From the NCBI GenBank assembly GCA_034670265.1, contig JAXMNU010000001.1, positions 248,001 to 312,000 of the forward strand: 64,000 bases of DNA. Direction: 5' to 3'. A model generated the notes under the pieces. It did not search any database and had not been told where the DNA came from. It saw nothing but the letters and a program-made list of their open reading frames with translations. This document shows, piece after piece, positions 51,715 through 60,199 of this stretch. The position numbers and the translations under genes were made by a program. This DNA comes from Halomarinibacterium sp034670265 (GTDB taxonomy: Bacteria; Bacteroidota; Bacteroidia; Flavobacteriales; Flavobacteriaceae). Numbering within the stretch: the first letter of the stretch is position 1; every line of letters starts with the position of its first letter.

Positions 51715-52737
51715 TTTCCTATAGTTTTTCAGGATATTCAAAAAAGTTTGGTGCATTTCTTCTGTGTAATCTAAATGGGTAACAAGACGCAACTTGCCTT
51801 GTCCCATATTACTAATCTTTACATTCTTCTTAAGCAAATCGTTTGTAAACAGATCTTCGGAAAGTGATTCGTTTAAATAAAAGATGACAATATTGGTTTG
51901 GGTAGGCTCAATCTTTTTAACGTATTCCAACTCTGAAAGTACCTTTGCTATTTCTGAAGCTCTTTTATGATCCTCTTTCAGCCTATCTAGATGATGATCC
52001 AAGGCATACAATCCCGCAGCTGCAATATATCCTACTTGACGCATCCCTCCTCCTAACACTTTTCGGACACGCATGGCATTTTTCATGGCGTCTTTTGTAC
52101 CTACAAGTACAGTTCCTAAAGGTGTCCCAAGTCCTTTACTAAAACACAATGAAATAGTATCGAACATAGCTCCATATTGCTTTGGGTCTTCGTTTTTTTC
52201 GGTTAAAGCATTCCATAAACGGGCACCGTCAAGATGGTATTTTAGCCCATGTTTTTCTGTGACAGTCTTTATCTCTTGTAGCGCTTCAAAATCATAACAA
52301 GCGCCACCTCCCTTATTGGTCGTATTTTCTACACAGACCAATGAAGTTAACGGACTATGGTAAAAATCAGGCGGGTTGATGGCTTCTTCAACCGACTTAG
52401 CATCTATTATTCCACTTTTTCCTGGTAATAATTTACAGGAAACACCACTATTAAATGACACCCCTCCCCCTTCATAATTATATACGTGGGCCCATTCGTG
52501 ACAAATTAATTGTTCACCTGGCTGTGTATGGAGTTTAATCGCTGCTTGATTTGCCATACTCCCGGTTGGGAAAAATAATGCATCATCCGCACCAAACATG
52601 ACTGCTACTCGTTGTTCCAATTCGTTTACGGTAGGATCTTCTTTGTAGACATCATCCCCTACTTTAGCCGCAAGCATGGCTTCCAACATTCCCTTTGTAG
52701 GTTTGGTAACGGTATCGCTGCGTAAATCAATCGTCAT
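51712..52737 (-). CDS. Threonine aldolase family PLP enzyme
   Basis: 341 residues. The start DLRSDTVTKPTKGMLEAM and the PLP lysine in ISLCFSKGLGTPLGTVLVG match low-specificity L-threonine aldolase (LtaE). GDDVYKEDPTVNELE and HLDGARLWNA are the other family motifs. It splits L-threonine or L-allo-threonine to glycine and acetaldehyde; substrate preference not visible. Confidence 0.92.
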   Translation of the reverse strand: MTIDLRSDTVTKPTKGMLEAMLAAKVGDDVYKEDPTVNELEQRVAVMFGADDALFFPTGSMANQAAIKLHTQPGEQLICHEWAHVYNYEGGGVSFNSGVSCKLLPGKSGIIDAKSVEEAINPPDFYHSPLTSLVCVENTTNKGGGACYDFEALQEIKTVTEKHGLKYHLDGARLWNALTEKNEDPKQYGAMFDTISLCFSKGLGTPLGTVLVGTKDAMKNAMRVRKVLGGGMRQVGYIAAAGLYALDHHLDRLKEDHKRASEIAKVLSELEYVKKIEPTQTNIVIFYLNESLSEDLFTNDLLKKNVKISNMGQGKLRLVTHLDYTEEMHQTFLNILKNYRK

Positions 52738-52755
52738 AGGAAATTTTCTTACGAT

Positions 52756-53364
52756 TTATTGCCTTTGAAAACCCGCTTCAGAAATAAACGCCTTCACTTT
52801 GCTATTGAGTCTTACAATAGCGAGGGATTGGTTATAATCAAAGTTTAGGTTATCTCCTTCAAATTTGTTGGTAAGATGAAATAAATTAAAACTTTTTTCA
52901 AAACGATCTTCATCATTCCAAAAGGTGAAGCCGCTAAAGCAGGGTTCTACAGGAGCACTTGATTCTGGTCCATCAGATTCTGTAGAAGATTCATATTCTT
53001 TTACCTCGTTTACTTTCAGTTCTTCAAGGTTGTCTGCAACAAACTTAAAAACACTGTCATTAGAAAGTAATACGGTTCTAAATAAACCACAATTATCAAT
53101 TTTCTTCATTAACGGTCGTCCATCTTCTTGCCAAAAGATAAAAACTTCATAATAGGTTTCTTTAGACGTACACATTTTACCGTCTATGGTAAACATTTTA
53201 ATAGTTCCTGAGCAATAATGCTTGGTTGCAAAAAACTGTGTTATTCCTCTTTCTTGGAGCTTCGTAGCAAATTCATTAGTTAATTCATCTACATAGGCTT
53301 CATCATTTTGAGAAAAGCTTGTAAGTGTAAGGAACAAGCCTAAAAAAAATATTAGTGATTTCAT
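52756..53364 (-). CDS. Exported protein of unknown function
   Basis: 202 residues with a Sec signal (MKSLIFFLGLFLTLTSFSQ). A helical start (residues 24-45) is followed by beta-rich sequence (YCSGTIKMFTIDGKMC, YYEVFIFWQEDGRPL). Cys residues could form one disulfide. No family assigned. Same strand as the following zinc protease but with a 46-base gap. Confidence 0.7.
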   Translation of the reverse strand: MKSLIFFLGLFLTLTSFSQNDEAYVDELTNEFATKLQERGITQFFATKHYCSGTIKMFTIDGKMCTSKETYYEVFIFWQEDGRPLMKKIDNCGLFRTVLLSNDSVFKFVADNLEELKVNEVKEYESSTESDGPESSAPVEPCFSGFTFWNDEDRFEKSFNLFHLTNKFEGDNLNFDYNQSLAIVRLNSKVKAFISEAGFQRQ

Positions 53365-53410
53365 AAGTGAGGTATTTAATTTTGAATTGCTAATTTACAC
53401 AAAGATGTTT

Positions 53411-55819
53411 TTAATATCCCATATCGCATTGAAAACTTCCAATAGGGCTTCCGTCTGGAATTTCAGGGACTTCTCCTTTTTTGAAGTCATCCGGATCGTC
53501 TTCAAAGGCATCAATTTCAACTAAAAGTTGTTTGGCAAAAGGACTTTTATCTCTTTTTAATTCTGAAGCTATTTCTTCAATTGCCTCCAAGGAACTACCC
53601 TTTACCTGGGGTAAAGCATCCTTGTTTAGCGAAAGTGCAAACAAATGCTGAAGCGTTTGATATTGAATGATATGCTGCACTTCTTTTTGATACGGGGATT
53701 TTAAATCGTCTTCAAAAACGGTATCGATTAAATCTTCTAAAACTTCGTCAAAACCTAAATTATCTTGTTGCAAGGCTTTCTGCTGAACTAATCTATTGGC
53801 TCTTTGCGCGTGTAATAATAATTCTAAAGTCATATCACTAGCCGTTGCTGCAGCTCCCAAAGCATCAAATGCTACGCCCATGTCGCTCTTAAAAGATTCG
53901 CGTGTTCTACTATATCCAAATGCTCGCGGTGGAAACAGTTTCAGTTTCGCTTCAGGTATACTCAAATTCTTTGCTGAAAGGGTTTTTAATACGGCATACA
54001 ATGCTTTTTTCTGTTCGGGTTTGGGTAGATAGTCGTGTTGTACTCCCGCGTAATCTTTTACTAAATAATCATATTCCATTCCACCAATTAACTTAACTGC
54101 AGCTTCGGTTTGGTATCGATGTAAAAAATATAGTGGCACAAAAACATCTTCTAAGACCGAATAAGGCTCTCCAGTTCGAATATTATCCTCAGAAAAATTA
54201 TTAATGGCTACCTCTCTAATTTTCAATAAATTTTCCAATTCCTCCCAAGCACTTTCACCATTATCCCAAAGGTGGGCCTTTCCATGGGCTCCGCCTTTTG
54301 CTCGAGCATCACTATCGGTAATATAACGTAACCCATTGGCAAAAGCACCTTCTAATAGGGCTTTTAAATAGGTTTTTTCATCACCGTTAGGTGCCACTCC
54401 ATAACTATAAGCCACCGTCACTCGGTCCCACTCGCCTATACCAATATCGTAGGCATTATTTAAATTAACTTCCCCATTAATTAGTTGCAAGGTTGGATGT
54501 GGATAATCCATGACACTGGCTCTATTCTTAGTACTTGCAGCAAAATTATGAGCAAATCCAAGGGTATGCCCCACTTCGTGTGCCGATAATTGTCTAATTC
54601 TCGCCAACGCCATTTCTAGCATTGGTCCGTAATTATCGTCACTAACTGCAAACGGTTTGTTGAGTAAGGCTTGGGCTATCATAAAATCCTGACGAATGCG
54701 TAAACTTCCTAAACTTACATGACCTTTTATAATCTCCCCTGTTCTTGGGTCGTTAATCGTTGAACCATAACTCCATCCCCTTGTAGAACGATGTACCCAC
54801 TGAATGACATTATACCGCACATCCATGGGGTCTGCATCTTCGGGTAACATTTTAACCTGAAAGGCATCTTTATAGCCAATCGATTCAAACGCTTGATTCC
54901 ACCAGCTTGCACCATCCAAGAGAGCTGACCGAATAGGCTCGGGAGTTCCTGGGTCTAGATAATAAATAATTGGTTCTTTTGCTTCGCTTACTGTAGCAGT
55001 TGGGTCTTTTTTTTCAAGTCGGTGGCGAGTAATAAATCGTTTTGTAATAGGCTCTTGAACTGGAGTTGCATAATCCATGTAGGTCATTGGATACGAACCA
55101 CAACGAGGGTCAAATTCACGAGGGACATAGCCAGCTTCTGGTAACTCTACAAAACTATGATGCTGTATGACAGAAATTGCTTGTGAATTGGGTGCAACAC
55201 TACGCAGATTCCAACCTGTAGAATCCCCTACGTATGTTAACATTGCTTCAAATTCTACATTTTTTGGAAACGCTTTGGTGCGCTCCATCCAAACAGTATT
55301 GCGTGTTTTTTCTAATTTATAAGTACCTTGTTTGTTTCGTTTTAAAGTTTGAGCCACATTGTGAGCGTCTTCCATTAAAAATGGAGTAAAATCTATAAGA
55401 TATACTCCATTTTTAGTTTCTTTTATCTCAAAACCAAATAATACAGAACGCGTAAAAGCTTCTTCAATCGATTTTTTTTCTAAAGTATTTTCAGTATTGG
55501 CACGATAATTCATATTGGGTTGCAGCAACAAAATTTTATTCCCGCTTTTCATAAACTTCACCAATTCTCCACCACCTAACTGTCCGCGGTCCAATCCAAT
55601 ATCGTTAGAGCCCAATCCAGTTCTTAACGAATGCACATACAAAAATTCAGTATTAAGCTTTGCTAAAGGAATTTCCAGATAGATATTTCCTTCATCTTCA
55701 ACATAGTGGAAATTAAAAAAACCTTCAAAATGCTGGACATTTTCCTTTCCGTCCAAAAATTGAGCATGGACAAATGTCATTCCGAAGGTAAAAATTAGGG
55801 CAAGTAGTAGGTGTCTCAT
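53411..55819 (-). CDS. DUF5117-type zinc metalloprotease
   Basis: The start is put at 55819 (MRHLLLALIFTFGMTFVHAQ, a Sec signal); an ATG at 55834 adds five residues before it. Length about 802. The domains in order are DUF5118-like (about 20-70), DUF5117 (about 75-270) and a metzincin-like DUF4953 part with the extended zinc motif HEVGHTLGFAH followed by a Met-turn-like SVMDYPHP. The family is abundant in Bacteroidota and extracytoplasmic; substrate unknown. Confidence 0.88.
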   Translation of the reverse strand: MRHLLLALIFTFGMTFVHAQFLDGKENVQHFEGFFNFHYVEDEGNIYLEIPLAKLNTEFLYVHSLRTGLGSNDIGLDRGQLGGGELVKFMKSGNKILLLQPNMNYRANTENTLEKKSIEEAFTRSVLFGFEIKETKNGVYLIDFTPFLMEDAHNVAQTLKRNKQGTYKLEKTRNTVWMERTKAFPKNVEFEAMLTYVGDSTGWNLRSVAPNSQAISVIQHHSFVELPEAGYVPREFDPRCGSYPMTYMDYATPVQEPITKRFITRHRLEKKDPTATVSEAKEPIIYYLDPGTPEPIRSALLDGASWWNQAFESIGYKDAFQVKMLPEDADPMDVRYNVIQWVHRSTRGWSYGSTINDPRTGEIIKGHVSLGSLRIRQDFMIAQALLNKPFAVSDDNYGPMLEMALARIRQLSAHEVGHTLGFAHNFAASTKNRASVMDYPHPTLQLINGEVNLNNAYDIGIGEWDRVTVAYSYGVAPNGDEKTYLKALLEGAFANGLRYITDSDARAKGGAHGKAHLWDNGESAWEELENLLKIREVAINNFSEDNIRTGEPYSVLEDVFVPLYFLHRYQTEAAVKLIGGMEYDYLVKDYAGVQHDYLPKPEQKKALYAVLKTLSAKNLSIPEAKLKLFPPRAFGYSRTRESFKSDMGVAFDALGAAATASDMTLELLLHAQRANRLVQQKALQQDNLGFDEVLEDLIDTVFEDDLKSPYQKEVQHIIQYQTLQHLFALSLNKDALPQVKGSSLEAIEEIASELKRDKSPFAKQLLVEIDAFEDDPDDFKKGEVPEIPDGSPIGSFQCDMGY

Positions 55820-55896
55820 AAGTTTGTCTCCCAAGGTTATAGGGGATAAATCTATTAAAATTCTTTGAAAGTGTTTCGGCTTGTGTTCTTTAATTC

Positions 55897-55904
55897 TATT
55901 TTTG
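55897..55904 (+). promoter_or_regulatory. -7 element before prfB
   Basis: TATTTTTG, exact TAnnTTTG, 20 bases before the prfB ATG at 55924. Confidence 0.55.
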
Positions 55905-55923
55905 TATAAAATTCTACCAATTT

Positions 55924-57031
55924 ATGACCACTATAGATCAACTTAAAGATCTCAGAAATCGCCTGGATGCGTTAAGGAGGTATCTTTGACGTAGATGGCA
56001 AACGTATCACCATCTCCAACGACGAAGAAAAAACCTTCGACCCCAATTTTTGGAACAATCCTCAAGAGGCGGAAGCCTTTATGAAACAACTTCGAACCCT
56101 AAAAAAATGGGTGGAAGATTATGAGAAAGCGACTTCTCTTGCTGAAGAAGCTGAAATCCTATTCGAATTTTTCAAGGAAGGTGAAGGCTCCCAAGCCAAT
56201 GTAGATGCTGCATTTTCTAAAGCTGAAGAAGCTATTGAAGCCCTCGAGTTTAGAAATATGCTAAGTAGTGAAGGGGACGATCTTTCTGCGGTGCTTCAAA
56301 TTACTGCCGGTGCTGGTGGTACCGAAAGTTGCGATTGGGCAAGTATGCTCATGCGTATGTATATGATGTGGGCGCAAAAAAACGATTACAAAGTAAAAGA
56401 ACTCAACTTTCAAGCTGGTGATGTAGCAGGTGTAAAAACCGTGACACTTGAAATTGATGGCGAGTTTGCCTTTGGTTGGCTTAAAGGAGAAAATGGCGTT
56501 CATCGCTTAGTGCGAATCTCTCCTTTTGACAGCAATGCGAAACGTCACACCAGTTTTGCGAGTGTGTATGTGTATCCCTTGGCAGATGATAGTATCGAAA
56601 TCGACATTAACCCAGCCGATATTTCTTGGGACTTTGCCAGAAGTAGCGGTGCGGGAGGGCAAAATGTAAACAAGGTAGAAACCAAAGCCATTTTAACACA
56701 CCACCCTAGCGGGATTGTGATTCACAATAGTGAAACCCGCTCTCAGCTTGAAAACCGGGAAAAGGCGATGCAAATGCTAAAGTCGCAGTTATACGAAATT
56801 GAACTCCGTAAGCAGCAAGCACAGCGTGATGAAATTGAAGCCAGTAAAATGGCCATTGAATGGGGAAGCCAAATACGTAACTATGTGCTACACCCGTACA
56901 AACTCATTAAGGATGTACGATCTTTGCACGAAACAGGAAATACTGATGCAGTACTGGATGGCGATTTAGATGGATTCCTGAAAGCCTATTTAATGATGAC
57001 TGGACAAGGAGAGACAAGTGATGAGCTGTAA
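55924..57031 (+). CDS. prfB: Peptide chain release factor 2 with programmed +1 frameshift
   Basis: Translation starts at the ATG at 55924. After 21 codons the frame reaches CTT TGA C (55984-55990) preceded by AGGAGG (55975-55980), the standard RF2 autoregulatory site: low RF2 lets the ribosome slip to GAC and continue. The product is about 368 residues. The stop-recognition tripeptide SPF is in RISPFDSNAKRHTS and the peptidyl-transferase motif GGQ in SSGAGGQNVNKVE. A single-frame reading would falsely begin at 56081. Confidence 0.95.
55975..55990 (+). promoter_or_regulatory. prfB: prfB +1 frameshift site
   Basis: Internal Shine-Dalgarno-like AGGAGG, 3-base spacer, slippery CTT, then TGA C. 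The only clear use of an anti-SD interaction that I see in the window. Confidence 0.93.
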
Positions 57032-57105
57032 ATTGAAATACTGATTTTATCAAAAATTGACACTTTTTTTACAATTGGTTTGCATATTTCACTTGAAAGA
57101 ACGGC

Positions 57106-57113
57106 TACATTTG
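57106..57113 (+). promoter_or_regulatory. -7 element before the 57139 gene
   Basis: TACATTTG, TAnnTTTG match, 26 bases before the ATG at 57139. Confidence 0.5.
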
Positions 57114-57138
57114 AGCTATTAATCAAAAACAAACAGTT

Positions 57139-57930
57139 ATGAAAAAGAACTTTCAATTAGTAGGTCTCTTCCTTTTAACGGTATTTATTTTCAGTTGTAA
57201 TAACGCAAATAATTCTGAAAAAGAAGTAGTATTAGAAAAGGATATAGCGAGCGTTACCCCAACCGAAACAAAACCCAATAAAAATGTATTCCACGATTTT
57301 ATTTATGATGTTGGCCCACGGTTTGGTTCCATTAAAAAAAGTGACGTGGATACTGCCACAATCATTGAAGCCTTTTTAAATCAAAAGGAATTACAAAAAA
57401 TGGAGTCCATTACTTCAGTAAGTATTATTCCTTTTCTAAAAGAAGAACGACTAGCACTTCATGCGAACGGAACTACTAAAGAATTAAACGAATCACAACT
57501 AAAAATGCTACAAAATTTTAGCTACTCTTCCAGTTTTGTACTAAGAGTTGATTTTACAGAAATAAGTGAAGCTACCGGAGAATTGATCACAGGATACACA
57601 ACACCTCATCTAACCATTGTCCCAGACAAACAAGCCACTTTTGTGGACGGTGAAGATGCTCTAAAGACATTTCTTAAAATGAGTACCGAGGAAGTTCGAA
57701 AAAATGTGGATGTCGAAAAGTTTAAACCCGCTAAGTTGTTTTTTACTGTTACAAAAGATGGGTCTATTAAAAATGTGCGTCTCGACAGATCATCTGGGTA
57801 TCCCGAAGTAGATGAAAAAATGAAAGAACTCATCAAGCAAGTACCCGGAACCTGGCTCCCTGCTGAAAATGCAAAAGGAGAAAAAGTAGATCAAGAATTG
57901 GTTGTTTCATTTGGTACGATGGGCTGTTAA
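57139..57930 (+). CDS. Lipoprotein with TonB-type C-terminal domain
   Basis: 263 residues: lipoprotein signal (LVGLFLLTVFIFSC), a polar linker, a middle region (about 40-180) without known motifs, and a C-terminal domain of the TonB family (about 190-258: AKLFFTVTKDGSIKNVRLDRSSGYPEVDEKM, PGTWLPAENAKGEKVDQELVVSF). It has no membrane-spanning helix for an ExbB/D contact, so it is not a normal energy transducer; such solitary domains in lipoproteins occur in flavobacteria. Terminator follows. Confidence 0.8.
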   Translation: MKKNFQLVGLFLLTVFIFSCNNANNSEKEVVLEKDIASVTPTETKPNKNVFHDFIYDVGPRFGSIKKSDVDTATIIEAFLNQKELQKMESITSVSIIPFLKEERLALHANGTTKELNESQLKMLQNFSYSSSFVLRVDFTEISEATGELITGYTTPHLTIVPDKQATFVDGEDALKTFLKMSTEEVRKNVDVEKFKPAKLFFTVTKDGSIKNVRLDRSSGYPEVDEKMKELIKQVPGTWLPAENAKGEKVDQELVVSFGTMGC

Positions 57931-57952
57931 TCCATCTTAACTAATTTATTTG

Positions 57953-57987
57953 AGAGGCTTCTTCATAATTTGAAGAAGCCTTTTTTA
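57953..57987 (+). terminator. Rho-independent terminator
   Basis: Stem GGCTTCTTCA / TGAAGAAGCC (57956-57980) with loop TAATT and a T-run. Confidence 0.85.
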
Positions 57988-58043
57988 ATTATACAATTTT
58001 GGATTTACATTTCTATTCCTATTTTTACTGAAAAAGGAAACTA

Positions 58044-58394
58044 ATGCAAATAGAAACAAACCAATCCCTCACTTGGGACGACTTTATGAAGGTTGAAATG
58101 AGAATTGGCACCATCATTTCTGCCGAAGAATTCAAAGAAGTAAGAAATCCAGCCTACAAAATGACTGTAGATTTTGGTCCTTTCGGAATGCGAAAAACAT
58201 CTGCTCAAATCACCAAACTATACCAACCAAAGCAACTTATAGGTAAACAAGTCGTTGCCGTTATTAATTTCCCACCCAAGCAAATAGCCACTATGATGAG
58301 CGAATGTCTCGTTCTAGGCGGTGTTGGTGAAAACAAAGAAGTAACACTACTTCAACCTGAAAGAAATTTAGAAAATGGAACTCGTATTGGGTAA
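58044..58394 (+). CDS. csaA: tRNA-binding protein CsaA
   Basis: 116-residue homodimeric OB-fold protein with tRNA-binding and reported export-chaperone activity. Motifs: TWDDFMKVEMRIGTI, VDFGPFGMRKTSAQIT and VVAVINFPPKQIATMMSECLVLG. Normal length. It is a single gene before the Rrf2 block. Confidence 0.93.
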   Translation: MQIETNQSLTWDDFMKVEMRIGTIISAEEFKEVRNPAYKMTVDFGPFGMRKTSAQITKLYQPKQLIGKQVVAVINFPPKQIATMMSECLVLGGVGENKEVTLLQPERNLENGTRIG

Positions 58395-58544
58395 CAATAA
58401 CAATCACTAACAAACAACCCTATTAAATACTGTTAAACCCTATTGTATAAAAAAAAACACTAATCACTTCATTAGAAAGACTAAAACTGCATCACATTAT
58501 ATTATTAGGAATAACACACTACTAAAAATTTAATATAATTTTAT

Positions 58545-58569
58545 ATCGGATATTTTTGTCCGCTATAAA
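58545..58569 (+). promoter_or_regulatory. Operator-like site upstream of rrf2
   Basis: The 25 bases beginning ATCGGATATTTTTGTCC recur with 3 changes at 59058-59082. The core is an imperfect inverted repeat CGGATA..TGTCCG. It overlaps the -33 TTTG (58555-58558), which is 20 bases from the -7 TATCTTTG at 58579-58586; a repressor here would block RNA polymerase. Confidence 0.65.
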
Positions 58570-58578
58570 TAAAAAGAC

Positions 58579-58586
58579 TATCTTTG
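58579..58586 (+). promoter_or_regulatory. -7 element of the rrf2 promoter
   Basis: TATCTTTG with TTTG 20 bases upstream, 22 bases before the ATG at 58608. Confidence 0.65.
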
Positions 58587-58607
58587 TACTTATATAAAAC
58601 CCAAGGT

Positions 58608-59042
58608 ATGTTTTCAAAAGCTTGTGAATATGGCATTAGAGCAACCATTCATATCTCACACCAGTCTCAAAAAGGACAGCGTGTAAGCCTAAAGGAAGTT
58701 GCAAAAGCCATAGATTCTCCAGTTGCCTTTACTGCAAAAATTTTACAATCCTTAGCAAATAACAACATCATTGTTTCTACAAAAGGGGCAACAGGTGGTT
58801 ACGAAATCCCACAAAGTAACCATGACATAGTAACCCTACTACAAATTGTAGAAGCTATAGACGGCGACAATATTTACAATGGTTGTGGCTTAGGCTTAAA
58901 TCAATGTAACGAACTGAAACCTTGCCCTATTCATTTTCAATTTAAAGCCATTAGAGATAATTTAAAAAATATGTTACAAACCACCAATATAAACGAATTG
59001 GCAAACGGATTGCACAACGGTGTAGCATTCCTAAAAAGATAA
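58608..59042 (+). CDS. Rrf2-family transcriptional regulator
   Basis: 144 residues, winged-helix protein. The start MFSKACEYGIRATIHIS is typical of the NsrR/IscR/CymR family; the TTG at 58584 upstream is rejected. Three Cys near residues 95-110 (GCGLGLNQCNELKPC) are at the positions where IscR/NsrR bind an iron-sulfur cluster, so redox or nitric-oxide sensing is likely. The operator repeats before it and before ric suggest autoregulation and control of the repair gene. Confidence 0.9.
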   Translation: MFSKACEYGIRATIHISHQSQKGQRVSLKEVAKAIDSPVAFTAKILQSLANNNIIVSTKGATGGYEIPQSNHDIVTLLQIVEAIDGDNIYNGCGLGLNQCNELKPCPIHFQFKAIRDNLKNMLQTTNINELANGLHNGVAFLKR

Positions 59043-59057
59043 AAAAATTTATATCTA

Positions 59058-59082
59058 AATCGGATACTTTTATCCACTATAA
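59058..59082 (+). promoter_or_regulatory. Operator-like site upstream of ric
   Basis: The second copy of the 58545-58569 sequence. Here the core is the perfect inverted repeat GGATA-CTTT-TATCC. It lies 55 bases before the ATG at 59137; I see no clear TAnnTTTG after it. Confidence 0.65.
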
Positions 59083-59136
59083 AACATAATAAAAACCATA
59101 AACCTCAAATATTAATCATTAGTAAAATCTATAATT

Positions 59137-59874
59137 ATGAATACACAAGAAAATAAAATAATTGGAGAGTTAGTAGCGCAAGATTACCGCACCGCATCAA
59201 TATTTAAAAAATACGGAATAGACTTTTGCTGTCAAGGAAACCGAACCATTAACGAGGCCTGTAAAAAGAAAAAAATAGATTCTCAAAAAGTATTAGAAGA
59301 AATCGATATGCTAGCACAAACATCTACTGAATCTAGTATCGACTACCTATCTTGGCCTCTCGACTTAATCACAGATTATATCGAAAAAAAACACCATCGC
59401 TATGTAGCAGAAAAAACAAACGAAATAATCCCTTTTTTAGACAAAGTATGTAAAGTCCATGGAGCCCACAACCCAGAGTTATTTGAAATAAGCCAACATT
59501 TTAAATCGTCTGCTCAAGAACTAGCAAAGCATATGAAAAAAGAAGAACTGCTACTATTTCCATTCATCCGAAAAATGGAAAAAGCAACCCAAGAAAACAA
59601 CTCGTTAGAGTCTCCCCTTTTTGGCACTGTTCTTAACCCTATTAATAAAATGATGTTAGAACACTCTAGCGAGGGAGAACGTTTCTTAAAAATTCAAGAA
59701 CTAACAAACAATTATACACCACCATTCCATGCATGCAATACCTATAAAGTGACTTTCGCCCTACTTAAAGAATTTGAAGAAGACCTACACCTACACATCC
59801 ACCTAGAAAACAACATCCTGTTTCCAAGAGCAATAAAACTTGAACAAGAATTAAATCATGTCTCAACCTATTAA
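59137..59874 (+). CDS. ric: Iron-sulfur cluster repair di-iron protein (RIC, ScdA/YtfE)
   Basis: 245 residues. The N-terminal ScdA domain is seen as IFKKYGIDFCCQGNRTINEAC (about 22-42, with Cys31, Cys32 and Cys42), and the hemerythrin-like domain holds the di-iron His/Glu ligands (KKHHRYV, KVHGAHNPEL, KHMKKEELLLFPF, MMLEHSSEGE, FHACNTYK, LHLHIHLENNILFP). It repairs nitrosative or oxidative damage of [Fe-S] enzymes. It overlaps the next frame by 17 bases. Confidence 0.94.
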   Translation: MNTQENKIIGELVAQDYRTASIFKKYGIDFCCQGNRTINEACKKKKIDSQKVLEEIDMLAQTSTESSIDYLSWPLDLITDYIEKKHHRYVAEKTNEIIPFLDKVCKVHGAHNPELFEISQHFKSSAQELAKHMKKEELLLFPFIRKMEKATQENNSLESPLFGTVLNPINKMMLEHSSEGERFLKIQELTNNYTPPFHACNTYKVTFALLKEFEEDLHLHIHLENNILFPRAIKLEQELNHVSTY

Positions 59875-60079
59875 ACGTCACCCATCCCTGCAATCCCTTA
59901 GTAGAGAACATCATTATGGCCTACTACTTTCTTGGAAAATTAGAGAAGGGTTTAAACGTGAAGTTCCCCCAGAACGAATTAAAAAATACACAAATTGGTT
60001 CTGGGAGAACCATCTCGCCCCCCATTTTCAATTTGAAGAATCCTACATATTTCCCATACTAGGAAATCAACACAAATAA
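59858..60079 (+). pseudogene. Truncated hemerythrin-domain protein
   Basis: 73 residues that look like the first half of a hemerythrin-like protein: SLSREHHYGLLLSWKIREGF and YTNWFWENHLAPHFQFEESYIFPILGNQH. The full family is about twice as long. Reading past the TAA at 60077 in the same frame gives IKRAIKAK and then a stop, as in normal members after the HxLIKKA position; one TTA-to-TAA change would cause this. No metal-binding second half remains, so it is probably broken. It starts inside the end of ric. Confidence 0.6.
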
Positions 60080-60199
60080 ATTAAAAGAGCAATCAAAGCA
60101 AAGTAAAGCCATAATCTCTTCCCACTACTCACTACTCACTACTTTTACTATCTTTACCAATAACTTTTTTGAGAGAAATTGGAAGTCATTAATATACAA

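Noticed and set aside
56081..57031. prfB as a shorter gene starting at 56081
   Set aside because: It ignores the frameshift; the upstream frame and site are complete and canonical.
60120..60150. CACTACTCACTACT run before the histidine kinase as a binding site
   Set aside because: Simple repetitive noncoding sequence without symmetry or a second copy nearby; nothing ties it to a regulator.
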